The position numbers and the translations under genes are program-made. Source: DATJXG01 sp035500455 (GTDB lineage Bacteria; Acidobacteriota; Terriglobia; Terriglobales; Acidobacteriaceae). From it: a stretch of 28,736 bases of DNA. Below, piece after piece: positions 14,748 to 23,102 of this stretch (position 1 is its first letter; each line of letters opens with the position of its first letter). The stretch spans positions 1 through 28,736 of the forward strand of contig DATJXG010000058.1 in NCBI GenBank assembly GCA_035500455.1. Reading direction: 5' to 3'. The notes below the pieces were generated by a model. The model saw only the letters and a program-made list of their open reading frames with translations, did not search any database and was not told the origin of the DNA.

Positions 14748-15728
14748 CTATTCAGCCGTCAGAATTGAGAAGCCCTCGAACTTGTATTCCCGGCGGCCGT
14801 CTTGCACGGTGTACTTCGCTTTCCCGGATTGCACCTGCTGCATGGCTTCGGCCAGGCGGGTGAGCATTTCCGGTTTCTCCGCGGGGAAGTTGTGCGAGGG
14901 CAACAGAAGATCAAGCTGCGGAACCAGCGCCGCCAATCTTTTCACTGAATTCCGATAGTCGGCCACATTGGTCTCCGGCACGTAGAGGAAAATCGGGCCG
15001 GCGTAAAAGGTGTCCCCGGTAAAGAGCAGCCGGTTCGCCCGGTCGAGCAGGCAGAGAGCATCAGGAGTGTGGCCGGGCGTGAGCAGGACCTCTAGTTTGC
15101 GGCTGCCCAGGTCGATGACGTCGCCGTCTTTCACGAAATGCGAAATATGGAACTCCGGGATCGCGTAATTCCCGGGCCGGAAGCCCCGTGGCAGAGCGCC
15201 GCAGAATCGCTCGGGAACCACTGCGTCCTTGAGTTCTTTGTGGGAAGCGCCTTTCTCATTCCTGCGGGTAAAGGGCGTGTCCACCCCAAGGATGTCCTGG
15301 AACTGCCAGTCGTCGCCGATGTGATCGAAGTGAGTGTGCGAGTTCAGCACGCTGACGTGCAGCGGCGTGAGCTGCGAAACCACCTCGCGTATGTTTCCCA
15401 TACCCAGGCCAGTATCGAAGAGCAGCGCACGTTTCTCACCCAGGATGAGATACGAAATCACTTCCTCATATTGATGCGGCTCATAGATCGCAAAGACTCC
15501 CGGACGAACGCGGTAAACCTCGAACCAGTTGCTGGTCACCGGCACTCTCTCGAGCCGCTTGTAGCCCGCCCGCGGCAAGTCGCGGCACCAGTCGGGAGGC
15601 AAAGGCTCGCCCTTAGCCTCAGCCCGCGCCGGAGGAGTCGGCTGCTGGGCAGCCCTTAAGGCGGGCGACAACAACAGCAGGAGCATGAGGAAGACAGCCG
15701 CTGCCAGCAGCGGCCCGGGTTGTTTCAT
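14748..15728 (-). CDS. Secreted metallo-beta-lactamase-fold hydrolase
   Basis: A 326-residue protein with a signal peptide (MKQPGPLLAAAVFLMLLLLLSPALRA, residues 1-26) and a metallo-beta-lactamase fold. Zinc-site motifs are complete: HTHFDHIGD (HxHxDH), a metal histidine in LLTPGHTPDAL, the bridging aspartate in LLFTGDTFYAGP, and the last histidine in LLPSHNFP. This pattern is of the glyoxalase-II/lactonase branch rather than class B beta-lactamases; the substrate cannot be deduced. It probably acts in the periplasm. It is followed on the same strand by the lactonase-fold gene, about 207 bases away with a large repeat in between. Start chosen at the first ATG, which keeps the signal peptide intact; the ribosome binding site is weak. 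Confidence 0.85.
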   Translation of the reverse strand: MKQPGPLLAAAVFLMLLLLLSPALRAAQQPTPPARAEAKGEPLPPDWCRDLPRAGYKRLERVPVTSNWFEVYRVRPGVFAIYEPHQYEEVISYLILGEKRALLFDTGLGMGNIREVVSQLTPLHVSVLNSHTHFDHIGDDWQFQDILGVDTPFTRRNEKGASHKELKDAVVPERFCGALPRGFRPGNYAIPEFHISHFVKDGDVIDLGSRKLEVLLTPGHTPDALCLLDRANRLLFTGDTFYAGPIFLYVPETNVADYRNSVKRLAALVPQLDLLLPSHNFPAEKPEMLTRLAEAMQQVQSGKAKYTVQDGRREYKFEGFSILTAE

Positions 15729-15816
15729 GCAGGAGATGTTCCTTGCGCTCTTGGCGATCTTAGCGGTTCAAAGTGATAACCGCAAAAATCACCTGAGGAG
15801 ACAGAGAAAGAGGGGC

Positions 15817-15873
15817 TAACGACCGAAGACTGACGACTGACGACCGAAGACTGATGACCAACGACCGAAGACT
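15817..15873 (-). repeat. Degenerate short-unit repeat array (CGACCGAAGACT units)
   Basis: Three CGACCGAAGACT units are interspersed with TGACGACTGA and TGATGACCAA. The array ends inside the stop codon region of the ABC ATPase gene (stop at 15872-15874). The reverse complement (AGTCTTCGGTCGTTAG) matches the arrays at 16695-16743 and 27921-27973. Confidence 0.7.
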
Positions 15874-16621
15874 AGCTACTCGCCTTGCGCTCGTCGCGTT
15901 CGATAACTCCGTCTTTGATGTAGATCACGCGGTGCGCGTACTCGGCAATGTCGTGCTCGTGGGTGACCAGCACGATGGTGTTGCCTTCCGCGTGCAGGCG
16001 GTCGAACAGGGCCATGATTTCATTGCCGGTCTGCGAATCCAGGTTGCCGGTGGGCTCGTCCGCCAGGATGATCGACGGCTTGTTGACCAGGGCGCGGGCC
16101 ACCGCGACACGCTGGCGCTGGCCGCCGGAAAGCTCGTTAGGCTTGTGGCTCATGCGATCGCCCATGCCCACCGCAGTGAGTGACTCTTTGGCGCGCTGCA
16201 CGCGCTCCTCGGACGGGACGCCGGCGTAAATCAGCGGCAGCTCCACGTTGTGCAGGGAGGTGGCGCGGGCCAGCAGGTTGAAGGTCTGGAAGACGAATCC
16301 GATTTCTTTATTCCGGATGCGGGCCAGTTCGTCGTCATCCAGTTCGCTGACCTGCTGGTTGTTCAACCAGTACTGGCCTTTGCTGGGGGTGTCAAGGCAG
16401 CCGATCAGGTTCATCAGCGTCGACTTGCCCGAGCCCGATGGGCCCATAATGGCGACATATTCGTTGCGCCGAATCTGGAGATTGACCCCACGCAACGCCT
16501 GCACCTGCTGCTCTGAGCCCATGTCGTAGGTCTTCCACAAGTCTTCGGTGAGGATCATGCAGTTGTCGGGAGTGGCCGACACCACGGGCTGCGAGAAATT
16601 CAGGACCTCAGCGGTTGCCAT
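15872..16621 (-). CDS. ABC transporter ATPase, MacB/LolD type
   Basis: Couples ATP hydrolysis to a membrane permease, on the cytoplasmic face. The 249 residues hold Walker A GPSGSGKST, Q-loop FVFQTFNLLARATS, signature LSGGQRQRVAVARAL, Walker B IILADEPTGNLD and H-loop LVTHEHD. The GCLDTPSKGQYW and ELDDDELARIRNKEIGFVFQ stretches are typical of the MacB/LolD/FtsE group. The start at 16621 is fixed by AGGAG six bases upstream (a longer frame to 16648 is less likely). An adaptor gene of the MacA type lies upstream on the same strand, so the two probably work together. Their permease (MacB-like with FtsX domain) is not in the window. The stop codon abuts a repeat array. Confidence 0.92.
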   Translation of the reverse strand: MATAEVLNFSQPVVSATPDNCMILTEDLWKTYDMGSEQQVQALRGVNLQIRRNEYVAIMGPSGSGKSTLMNLIGCLDTPSKGQYWLNNQQVSELDDDELARIRNKEIGFVFQTFNLLARATSLHNVELPLIYAGVPSEERVQRAKESLTAVGMGDRMSHKPNELSGGQRQRVAVARALVNKPSIILADEPTGNLDSQTGNEIMALFDRLHAEGNTIVLVTHEHDIAEYAHRVIYIKDGVIERDERKASS

Positions 16622-16694
16622 TTTCTTCTCCTGGTTGTCTTGGGCCACTCGGCCGGCTCCAGTGCAACTGGTCTTGTGTTGGACGGACGACAGC

Positions 16695-16743
16695 TTCGGT
16701 CGTTAGTCGCTGTTCGTTAGTCGTTAATCGTCAGTCGTTGGCC
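16695..16743 (+). repeat. Degenerate TCGTTAGTC repeat array upstream of the ABC ATPase gene
   Basis: TTCGGTCGTTAGTCGC, GTTCGTTAGTCG and TTAATCGTCAGTCG units, inverted relative to the array at 15817-15873, so the ATPase gene lies between them. It sits between the adaptor and ATPase genes. Confidence 0.7.
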
Positions 16744-16821
16744 ATTATGCTTCTGTTTGTATGTGTGGGGCGGGTCTTTGACCGGCCCAACCGGGGCGAA
16801 GCCCTGGTTCCACATCAACTG

Positions 16822-18213
16822 CTAGCTCTCATCCTCGTCCGCCTTCTTCGGGGCCGAATTGTCCACTTTCACCTGGGCGCCCGGTTTCAGGGTGCGCAGC
16901 ACCTTGTAGCTGCCGGTCACAACTTCGTCGCCTTCCTTCAGCCCGCTGGTGATCTCAATGTCGGAGGCTCCTGCAATCCCGGTTTGCACCGGCACGAACT
17001 CCGCCTTGTGGTTGCGCAGCACAAACACACCCTGAAGTTCCTCTTTGCCGGCGTCCTTTGGCGGATCGCTGCGCGGCACGGCCGCTTCCACGGTTCCCTT
17101 TCCATTAGAAGGTTGTTCTAGGTCGGACTTGCGACGAATTGTGAGTGCCTGAATGGGAATCGAGAGCGCCTGGCTCCGCGAAGCCGTCGTAATCTTGGCC
17201 GTCGCCGAAAGGCCGGGACGCAGGCTCGGCGGCGGGTTCTGAAGCGTCACCACCACTTTGAAGTCTTTCGCTTCCTCGCTGGCGGTGTTCTGCTGCGAGG
17301 TGGAAACACCGGTGGAACGAATGATGGCGTTGTTGCCGATTTCTGTCACCACTGCCTTGAAAGTCTTCTTGGGAATGGCGTCAATCATGACCTCAGCCGG
17401 CTGCCCGAGTTTGACGTTGACCACGTCGGTCTCATCCACGTTGACTTCGGCGGTGATGACCGACATGTCGGCGATCGTCATCAGCGTGCTGCCGGGCGAG
17501 TTCTGGATACCGATGACAACCGTTTCACCTTCGCGCACAGGCAGGTTGGTGACCATGCCGTCGTAGGGAGCGGCATAGGTGGTTTTTTGCAGCACATCGG
17601 AGACGCGGGTCAGATTGGCGGCGTTCTCGCCGATGTGGCGTTCGGCTGATTCCTTCTGGGCTTTAGCCTGGGCGACCTTGGCTTCCGCCTGCACCAGGCC
17701 GGCCTGGGCGGTTTGATAAGCGGCTTTCTGGCTGTCGTAATCCGACTTGGCGATGAGGGCGGCTTTGTATAGACCCTGGGAGCGTTGCCAGTCGAGCTGG
17801 GCCTTCTCCGCGTCCGACTTGGCGCGGTTCAGGTCGGCCAGTGATGTATTCAGGGCGGCATCGGCGGCAATCGCGTCGGTCCGGGCGGCTTCCAGCGAGG
17901 CGCGGGTCGCACTCACGTCGGCCGTGGACTGCACGTTCTCCAGTTGCGCCAGCAATTGTCCCTTCTTCACGTGGTCGCCTTCCTTCACGTACAAGTGGGT
18001 AATCTTTCCGAAGGCGTTGGCGCCGACGTTCACGTAATTCTTCGGCTTAATTTCGCCGGAAGCGCTGACCACCGCCGCCAAATCCATGGCCTGCGCCTTC
18101 GCGGTCTGAACGGAAACTACATTCTTGTGGCTCTGATAGACCGAAAACCCGATAATGGCCGCGAGCACAACCGCCACCCCTGCCCCGATCGCGACCTTCT
18201 TCCAAGTGCTCAT
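16822..18213 (-). CDS. Periplasmic adaptor protein (HlyD/MacA type)
   Basis: A 463-residue membrane fusion protein. It has an uncleaved N-terminal membrane segment (residues 7-27), then beta-barrel/lipoyl sequence (ASGEIKPKNYVNVGANAFGKITHLYVKEGDHVKKGQLLAQLE), a long alpha-helical hairpin rich in Ala, Gln, Lys and Glu (about 90-210), the second lipoyl half (YAAPYDGMVTNLPVREGETVV), and beta domains ending in LKEGDEVVTGSYKVL. This order is that of adaptors linking an inner-membrane ABC pump to a TolC-like channel. AGAGGAG lies just before the ATG. It is upstream of a MacB/LolD-type ATPase, supporting a tripartite exporter or lipoprotein-release complex. The substrate is unknown. Confidence 0.9.
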   Translation of the reverse strand: MSTWKKVAIGAGVAVVLAAIIGFSVYQSHKNVVSVQTAKAQAMDLAAVVSASGEIKPKNYVNVGANAFGKITHLYVKEGDHVKKGQLLAQLENVQSTADVSATRASLEAARTDAIAADAALNTSLADLNRAKSDAEKAQLDWQRSQGLYKAALIAKSDYDSQKAAYQTAQAGLVQAEAKVAQAKAQKESAERHIGENAANLTRVSDVLQKTTYAAPYDGMVTNLPVREGETVVIGIQNSPGSTLMTIADMSVITAEVNVDETDVVNVKLGQPAEVMIDAIPKKTFKAVVTEIGNNAIIRSTGVSTSQQNTASEEAKDFKVVVTLQNPPPSLRPGLSATAKITTASRSQALSIPIQALTIRRKSDLEQPSNGKGTVEAAVPRSDPPKDAGKEELQGVFVLRNHKAEFVPVQTGIAGASDIEITSGLKEGDEVVTGSYKVLRTLKPGAQVKVDNSAPKKADEDES

Positions 18214-18261
18214 GTCTCCTCTGGTTAGCCCTCGAACGAGGGTATGAATTCTGTGGCCGAT

Positions 18262-18456
18262 TCAGGCCGCGCCACCGGCCTTTGCCGATTCCCCGGGGAG
18301 CCGCGTACCCATCCATGGACACTGGTATCCGGCCCGCACTCTGCTGAAGAGAGAAGCGCACATCATCACATACGGAGCGGCCAGCAAGAAAGTTCCAACC
18401 GCGGTACACAGAAGGAGCGCAATTCCCTGGAGAACCCAAAAAGGCCAACTCCGCAT
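18262..18456 (-). CDS. Possible small membrane protein (uncertain)
   Basis: A 64-residue frame with a strongly hydrophobic N-terminal half (WPFWVLQGIALLLCTAVGTFLLAAPYVMMCASLFS) that could form one or two membrane helices, followed by a polar tail. It lies directly upstream of the adaptor gene, separated by about 50 bases. Against it: no Shine-Dalgarno; the minus-strand TATAAT at 18457-18462 is directly upstream of the ATG, so a transcript from it would start after the ATG; and I recognise no family. It may be a chance frame. Confidence 0.25.
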   Translation of the reverse strand: MRSWPFWVLQGIALLLCTAVGTFLLAAPYVMMCASLFSRVRAGYQCPWMGTRLPGESAKAGGAA

Positions 18457-18584
18457 ATTATAGCTTGCGACGGCGGGAAAAAAGTGCCGCCGCAGCTTTT
18501 CAGAACTTTCTTCGTCACCCCGAATGTGTTGATCCGCCCAGACTTAGACCCCGGCGTCGGCGGCGGAGGTAGGCAGGCTTTGCC

Positions 18585-18613
18585 TTGCTTTTGCACCCCG
18601 CCGGACATAAAAT
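18585..18613 (+). promoter_or_regulatory. Candidate promoter of the GWxTD gene
   Basis: TTGCTT (18585-18590), a 17-base spacer and TAAAAT (18608-18613, 5 of 6). The expected transcript start is near 18620, giving a leader of about 34 bases that includes AAGGAG at 18637-18642 before the ATG at 18654. Confidence 0.45.
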
Positions 18614-18653
18614 GGCGGAAGTTCGTGTCTCCTCAGAAGGAGTAGCCCCGTCT

Positions 18654-20396
18654 ATGTACCAGGTAGGTTTGAGTAACCGTCTTTTCTTTGTATTCCTGCT
18701 AGTGCCGATTATGGGGCTCGGGACGGCTGCAAGTGCGCAGGATGGAAAATCACAAGATAACAGTCAACCGGCTTCCACAACTTCCCAGGGGCAGGGAAGC
18801 GAGCAAGTCGATCCGCTGAAGCGGCCGGTTTCCGAAAAGCAACGCAGGGAAAACGCCAAGTCGCTGAAGCAGGAATTGAGCAAGGAATATCGCAAGTGGC
18901 TGGATGAGGACGTGCGCTGGATCATCACCGATGAGGAGCGCGCCGCCTTCAAGCAGCTTTCCAACGACGAGGAGCGCGATCAGTTCATCGAAGCCTTCTG
19001 GCAGCGTCGCGATCCCACTCCCGATACCGAAGAGAACGAATTCAAGGAAGAACACTACCGGCGTATAGCGTATGCCAACGAGCACTTCGCCGCCGGCATC
19101 CCCGGATGGAAAACGGACCGCGGCCGCATTTACATCATGTATGGGCCGCCGGACGAAATCGAGGCGCATCCCTCAGGCGGAAGTTACGAGCGCCCCATGG
19201 AAGAGGGCGGCGGCGAGACTTCGACCTTTCCCTTCGAAGACTGGCGTTACCGCTATATCGAGGGCATCGGCCAGGAAGTGATCATCGAGTTCGTGGATGA
19301 CTGCATGTGCGGCGCCTACGAGATGACCATGGACCGGTCGAAGAAGGACGCCCTGTTGTACACGCCCAACGCCGGTCTGACCCTCTACGAGCAGATGGGC
19401 ATGGCGAGCAAAGCGGACCGCTTCACCAATGGCGGTCTGGAGCGGTTGGGAACCGGGCCCCTCAGCAGCGACCTGCAGACCAAAGAGTTCGACCGCCTGG
19501 AGCAGTTTGCCAAGCTAAACGCGCCGCCTCCGGTGAAATACAAAGACCTGGAAGAGACGCTGGTCAAGCACAAGGTCATCGTGAATCTGATGCCCTTCGA
19601 TGTGCAGGCTGATTTCGTGAAAGTGACCGGCGATACGGTGCTGGTCCCGATCACCATCCAGATCAAGAACCGCGACATCACCTTCGTGAACAAAGACGGG
19701 GTGCAGCGCGGCACGGTGAATATTCTGGGCCGAGTAACGTCTTTGAGCGGGCGCATCCTGCAGACCTTCGAAGACCCGGTGCAGGTGGACGTTCCCGCGG
19801 AGTTGCTGCCGCAGGTGGCGGAGAATTCCTCGGTCTATGGAAAGGCCCTGCCGCTGCGTCCCGGACGCTACAAACTGGATATCGTGGTGAAGGACGTCAA
19901 CGGCGACCGCATGGGCACGTGGAGCCATGGGATCATCGTTCCCGACTACTCCGACGAGAAGCTGGAAGCGTCTTCGCTGATCGTGGCCGACCTGGTGGAA
20001 CCTGTGCCCACCAAGTCCATCGGCACGGGTATGTTCGTGATCGGCAGCACCAAAGTGCGGCCGCGCGTGGCGCCCGCGGATGGCCAGCCGGCAGTTTTCA
20101 AGCGCAACCAGAAGGTCAACTTCTGGATGCAGGTTTACAACCTCAACGTGGACGAAAAGACCCACAAGCCTTCGGCTACGTTCCAGTATGATGTCGTGAA
20201 CGCCGCGACCAACAAACCGGTGATTCAGACGACCGAGTCCACCGACAAGATGGGCAACGTCGGCGATCAGGTGACGCTGCAGAAATCGCTCTCCGCGGCC
20301 AACCTGGCGCCCGGGATTTATCGCATCGATATCAAGGTGAATGACAATATCTCCAAGCAGACGGTCGGTCCGTCGGCGACGTTTGCCGTAGAGTAA
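18654..20396 (+). CDS. GWxTD domain-containing protein
   Basis: A 580-residue secreted protein: signal peptide MYQVGLSNRLFFVFLLVPIMGLGTAASAQ, a short Gln/Ser-rich linker, then the GWxTD domain (about residues 60-180) with WLDEDVRWIITDEERAAF, FIEAFWQRRDPTP and the hallmark GWKTDRGRIYIMYGPPDEI. The rest is predicted beta-rich. The function of the GWxTD family is unknown; it is common in Acidobacteriota and related phyla. The ATG at 18654 gives a good signal peptide, with AAGGAG 11 bases upstream; earlier ATGs in frame at 18612 would give no clear signal peptide. The Oar-like gene follows 38 bases downstream, so the two are probably co-transcribed and both act in the envelope. Confidence 0.92.
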   Translation: MYQVGLSNRLFFVFLLVPIMGLGTAASAQDGKSQDNSQPASTTSQGQGSEQVDPLKRPVSEKQRRENAKSLKQELSKEYRKWLDEDVRWIITDEERAAFKQLSNDEERDQFIEAFWQRRDPTPDTEENEFKEEHYRRIAYANEHFAAGIPGWKTDRGRIYIMYGPPDEIEAHPSGGSYERPMEEGGGETSTFPFEDWRYRYIEGIGQEVIIEFVDDCMCGAYEMTMDRSKKDALLYTPNAGLTLYEQMGMASKADRFTNGGLERLGTGPLSSDLQTKEFDRLEQFAKLNAPPPVKYKDLEETLVKHKVIVNLMPFDVQADFVKVTGDTVLVPITIQIKNRDITFVNKDGVQRGTVNILGRVTSLSGRILQTFEDPVQVDVPAELLPQVAENSSVYGKALPLRPGRYKLDIVVKDVNGDRMGTWSHGIIVPDYSDEKLEASSLIVADLVEPVPTKSIGTGMFVIGSTKVRPRVAPADGQPAVFKRNQKVNFWMQVYNLNVDEKTHKPSATFQYDVVNAATNKPVIQTTESTDKMGNVGDQVTLQKSLSAANLAPGIYRIDIKVNDNISKQTVGPSATFAVE

Positions 20397-20434
20397 CTTC
20401 CCCCGGGAGTGGTGCCTCCCGCAAGGCGGTGGTC

Positions 20435-22111
20435 ATGCTCCGTAAACTCGGCTGCTTGTTTGTGACGCTGGGCCTGGCGCTGCCCGTGTGGGCGGCCCAG
20501 CAGCCCGGTTCGATTTCCGGCTATGTACACAACGCCACCGGCATCCCGCAGATGGGCGCCATGGTGGAGGTTTTCGGCGCGGCTTTTCACACTCTGCAAC
20601 TGTTCACCGACGAAACCGGTTTCTACAACGTAGGCGGACTGGTGCCTGGTGTGTACAGAGTGCGGGTTTCGGCGCCGACCTTTATGCCTGCCTTGCGGGA
20701 GCGCGTGCCGGTGCGCGCCGGCGGGCACGCGGTGGTGAATCTGACGCTGAGCACATTGTTTGACTTCATCAGCGTCGCTCCCGCTCGCGGCGGTTCCGAC
20801 GAAGACAACTGGAAGTGGGTGCTGCGCTCAGCCTCCAATCGGCCTATCCTGCGGGCCCTTGAGGAGAACCGCCCGGCTGGCGAAAAGAGCAAAGACAGCG
20901 ACCTCCGCGGCACGCTCTCATTCTTTGCCGGTTCGCCTTCGGCCGGATTCGGCAGCTCCTCCGACGCCACCACCAGCTTCCGCATGGAGAAGTCAATTTT
21001 CTCCTCGGGAACCGTGGCCCTTAGCGGCGACGTGGGTTATGGCAGCGGCATTCCTGCAGCCGTGCTGCGGGCTTCCTATGCCAGCCACCTGGTTGACGGC
21101 AGCGGGCCGGAGATGGCCATCACGGTTCGTAATTTAGCCTCCCCGGCCGGCAGCCTGCCCAATGCCGACCTGCAGGCGCTTTCTCTGACCGCGGCCGACA
21201 ACCTCAACCTGGGCGACGTTCTGGAGCTTCGCTTTGGCAGCGAACTGCAGACCATCCAGTTCATGGGGCGGGTCACCGCCATGCAGCCTTTCGGCATGGC
21301 CGATCTGCATCTCTCTCCCAATACGGTTGTGGAGTACCGCTACACCAGTTCTGAGCCCGACCGCCGCATTGAAAAAGGGTTCGATTCGGCTCCAGCCGAT
21401 TTCAGCGAGTCCGGCCCCCATGTGAGCCTGGCCGGCTTCCGTCCCGCGATCGAACGCTCCCATCACCAGGAAGTTTCTCTGTCGCGGCGAATCGGCAAGA
21501 ACAGCGTCCAGCTTGCCGCTTACTACGACCGGGTGATCGACCCGGCCCTGACTGGCGTAGGCGAAGCTTCCGTTGAGGGCGGCGATGTCCTGCCCGACCT
21601 CTATTCCGGAACCTTCACTTACCAGGGAAAAGACCTGAACACTCACGGCGTGCGGATCGTGGCGCAGCGCAAGCTGACGCCGAACCTCACCGCCACCATG
21701 GATTACGAGTTCGGCGGGGCTTTAGACCTCGAAAAGCAGGGCGCGGACCTGCAGGACGCCCGCAACTGGATGGAAGTGAAGAACCGCCACAGCATGGCCG
21801 GCAAGATCAGCGGCACTTTGCCGCGCGCGAAGACCTTCTGGATTACCTCGTACCGCTGGACGGATGGCCAGCCCCTTACCCCGGTCGATATGTTCGACGA
21901 GTCGCCGGGCCAGGCCGACCCCTATCTCAGCTTCTTCCTGCGGCAACCGATTCCCGGCACCGGCTTCTTCCCCGGTCATGTGGACGCGCTCATTGACGTG
22001 CGCAACCTCCTGGCACAGGGTTATGTCCCGGTGCTCGGCCAGGATCATCGGACCGTGTATCTGGTTCAATCCGCCCGCGCGGTTCGCGGCGGCGTCGAAT
22101 TCACCTTCTAA
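20435..22111 (+). CDS. Oar-like protein: carboxypeptidase-regulatory-like domain plus beta-rich C-terminal region
   Basis: A 558-residue protein with a signal peptide (MLRKLGCLFVTLGLALPVWAA). The N-terminal domain (about 25-105) is a carboxypeptidase-regulatory-like fold (GSISGYVHNATGIPQMGAMVEVFG, DETGFYNVGGLVPGVYRVRVSAPTF). The remainder has many alternating hydrophobic/polar strands and ends in aromatic GGVEFTF with a terminal Phe, as in outer-membrane beta-barrels. It lacks a recognisable TonB plug, and at this length is shorter than Oar proteins (about 1000 residues). ATG at 20435 is preferred over GTG at 20429; AAGGCGG lies upstream. It directly follows the GWxTD gene. Its role is unknown; an outer-membrane location is an inference from the C-terminal strand pattern. 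Confidence 0.8.
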   Translation: MLRKLGCLFVTLGLALPVWAAQQPGSISGYVHNATGIPQMGAMVEVFGAAFHTLQLFTDETGFYNVGGLVPGVYRVRVSAPTFMPALRERVPVRAGGHAVVNLTLSTLFDFISVAPARGGSDEDNWKWVLRSASNRPILRALEENRPAGEKSKDSDLRGTLSFFAGSPSAGFGSSSDATTSFRMEKSIFSSGTVALSGDVGYGSGIPAAVLRASYASHLVDGSGPEMAITVRNLASPAGSLPNADLQALSLTAADNLNLGDVLELRFGSELQTIQFMGRVTAMQPFGMADLHLSPNTVVEYRYTSSEPDRRIEKGFDSAPADFSESGPHVSLAGFRPAIERSHHQEVSLSRRIGKNSVQLAAYYDRVIDPALTGVGEASVEGGDVLPDLYSGTFTYQGKDLNTHGVRIVAQRKLTPNLTATMDYEFGGALDLEKQGADLQDARNWMEVKNRHSMAGKISGTLPRAKTFWITSYRWTDGQPLTPVDMFDESPGQADPYLSFFLRQPIPGTGFFPGHVDALIDVRNLLAQGYVPVLGQDHRTVYLVQSARAVRGGVEFTF

Positions 22112-22121
22112 ATTTTTCCTG

Positions 22122-22156
22122 CTCGTGTAGGGACGGGGCTTGTCCCGTCCCACGAG
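22122..22156. terminator. Strong hairpin between convergent genes (possible bidirectional terminator)
   Basis: GGGACGGG (22130-22137), loop GCTTGT and CCCGTCCC (22144-22151) form an 8-bp perfect stem, with CTCGT/ACGAG outer pairs. It starts 11 bases after the Oar-like stop, and the pgeF stop lies about 45 bases further on the other strand. No T-run on the plus strand. The sequence also looks like a common dispersed repeat. Confidence 0.45.
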
Positions 22157-22201
22157 CGAAGCGAGCAAGACCAGACCAAGCAGTATCCTGGCCTCGGCAA
22201 T

Positions 22202-23083
22202 TCAACCGCCTGCCTTAATTCCCACTGCCGCCATCTGCCTTCCCGTAATTCCCTTCTCAGCCCGGTGCGAAAACAGCAAGTCCACGCGGCAGGCTGTGCA
22301 CAAGGACGAAGTGAAAATGGCCCCCTTCGGTACTCCTGCCTCCAGCAGTTGTTGACGGTTCGATTCCACGAGGTCCAGGAAAATTTTCTTAGGTAGTTCG
22401 CTGTGCCCGGGGGCGCGCGCAGTCAGAAAGAGCAGGGGATACTTCTCGCGCACTTCGTCGGACTCTTTCACTTCACGAAAAAGACTGGAGGCGTATCTGA
22501 ACTGCGACTCGAACTGCCCGCGCACTTCCGGGCCGACCTGGAAACAGCAGCCGTGAATCCCCGGCCCGATAGCGGCCTGCAGGTCGCGTGGCAGGGTTCC
22601 GAAGCAGCGCCGCATTTCGCCCACGCCTTTCTCCACGATGCGCTTTACCGTTCCGCGCCAGCCGGCATGGAACACGCCGATCGCGCGGCGCTTGCGGTCC
22701 ACCAGAATCACCGGCAGGCAATCGGCAGTCAACACTGCGAGGAGCAGACTCGGAGTGGCGCTGATCAGGCCATCGCCGGCGAGAGGTTGCGCCGGCGGCG
22801 CATCCACGCAGTGAATAATGTCGGAGTGGACTTGCCGCAGCGTAACCATCGGCCACGATTTCTTGCCTGGGAAGGCGCCGAGCTGCCGCAGAAAATTATT
22901 GCGGTTGCGTTCTACGGCTGCCCGGCTGTCATCCTTGGTGAATCCCAGGTTGAGAGTACGGCCCCCGTACCCCCGCGAAGCTCCGCCCGGGCGAGTGCTG
23001 AATCCATGCACCAGCCAGGGGATTTTTTCCAACCTCGGAACGCGAAGAATGCTTACGGAAGACTTGCCAAGAACCGCCACCAA
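22202..23083 (-). CDS. pgeF: Peptidoglycan editing factor / multicopper polyphenol oxidase family (YfiH)
   Basis: The 293-residue protein matches the YfiH/PgeF (laccase-domain, DUF152) family, with reported purine-nucleoside phosphorylase/deaminase activity and a role in removing wrong amino acids from peptidoglycan precursors. Metal/active-site motifs are visible: LRQVHSDIIH, TADCLPVILVD, HAGWRGT, GPGIHGCCFQVG, and SSLCTACR...FSHRAEKGITGRQMAAVGI. The first possible start is a TTG at 23083, with no clear ribosome binding site; a start a few codons later is possible. The divergent S10 peptidase gene lies 233 bases upstream, across a repeat-rich gap. Confidence 0.9.
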   Translation of the reverse strand: MVAVLGKSSVSILRVPRLEKIPWLVHGFSTRPGGASRGYGGRTLNLGFTKDDSRAAVERNRNNFLRQLGAFPGKKSWPMVTLRQVHSDIIHCVDAPPAQPLAGDGLISATPSLLLAVLTADCLPVILVDRKRRAIGVFHAGWRGTVKRIVEKGVGEMRRCFGTLPRDLQAAIGPGIHGCCFQVGPEVRGQFESQFRYASSLFREVKESDEVREKYPLLFLTARAPGHSELPKKIFLDLVESNRQQLLEAGVPKGAIFTSSLCTACRVDLLFSHRAEKGITGRQMAAVGIKAGG

Positions 23084-23102
23084 ACCATATTAACAATCAG
23101 CC

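Larger units (their letters stand above)
18214..18653. other. Divergent intergenic region between adaptor and GWxTD genes
   Basis: A 440-base gap. It contains a perfect hairpin CCCTCG-aa-CGAGGG at 18229-18242, just upstream of the adaptor start, a candidate small ORF on the minus strand (listed separately), an exact TATAAT on the minus strand at 18457-18462, and the promoter of the GWxTD gene near 18585-18613. Confidence 0.5.

Noticed and set aside
15817..16743. CRISPR-like array in the short repeated units
   Set aside because: The units are 10-15 bases, degenerate, without uniform spacers, and no cas genes are near.
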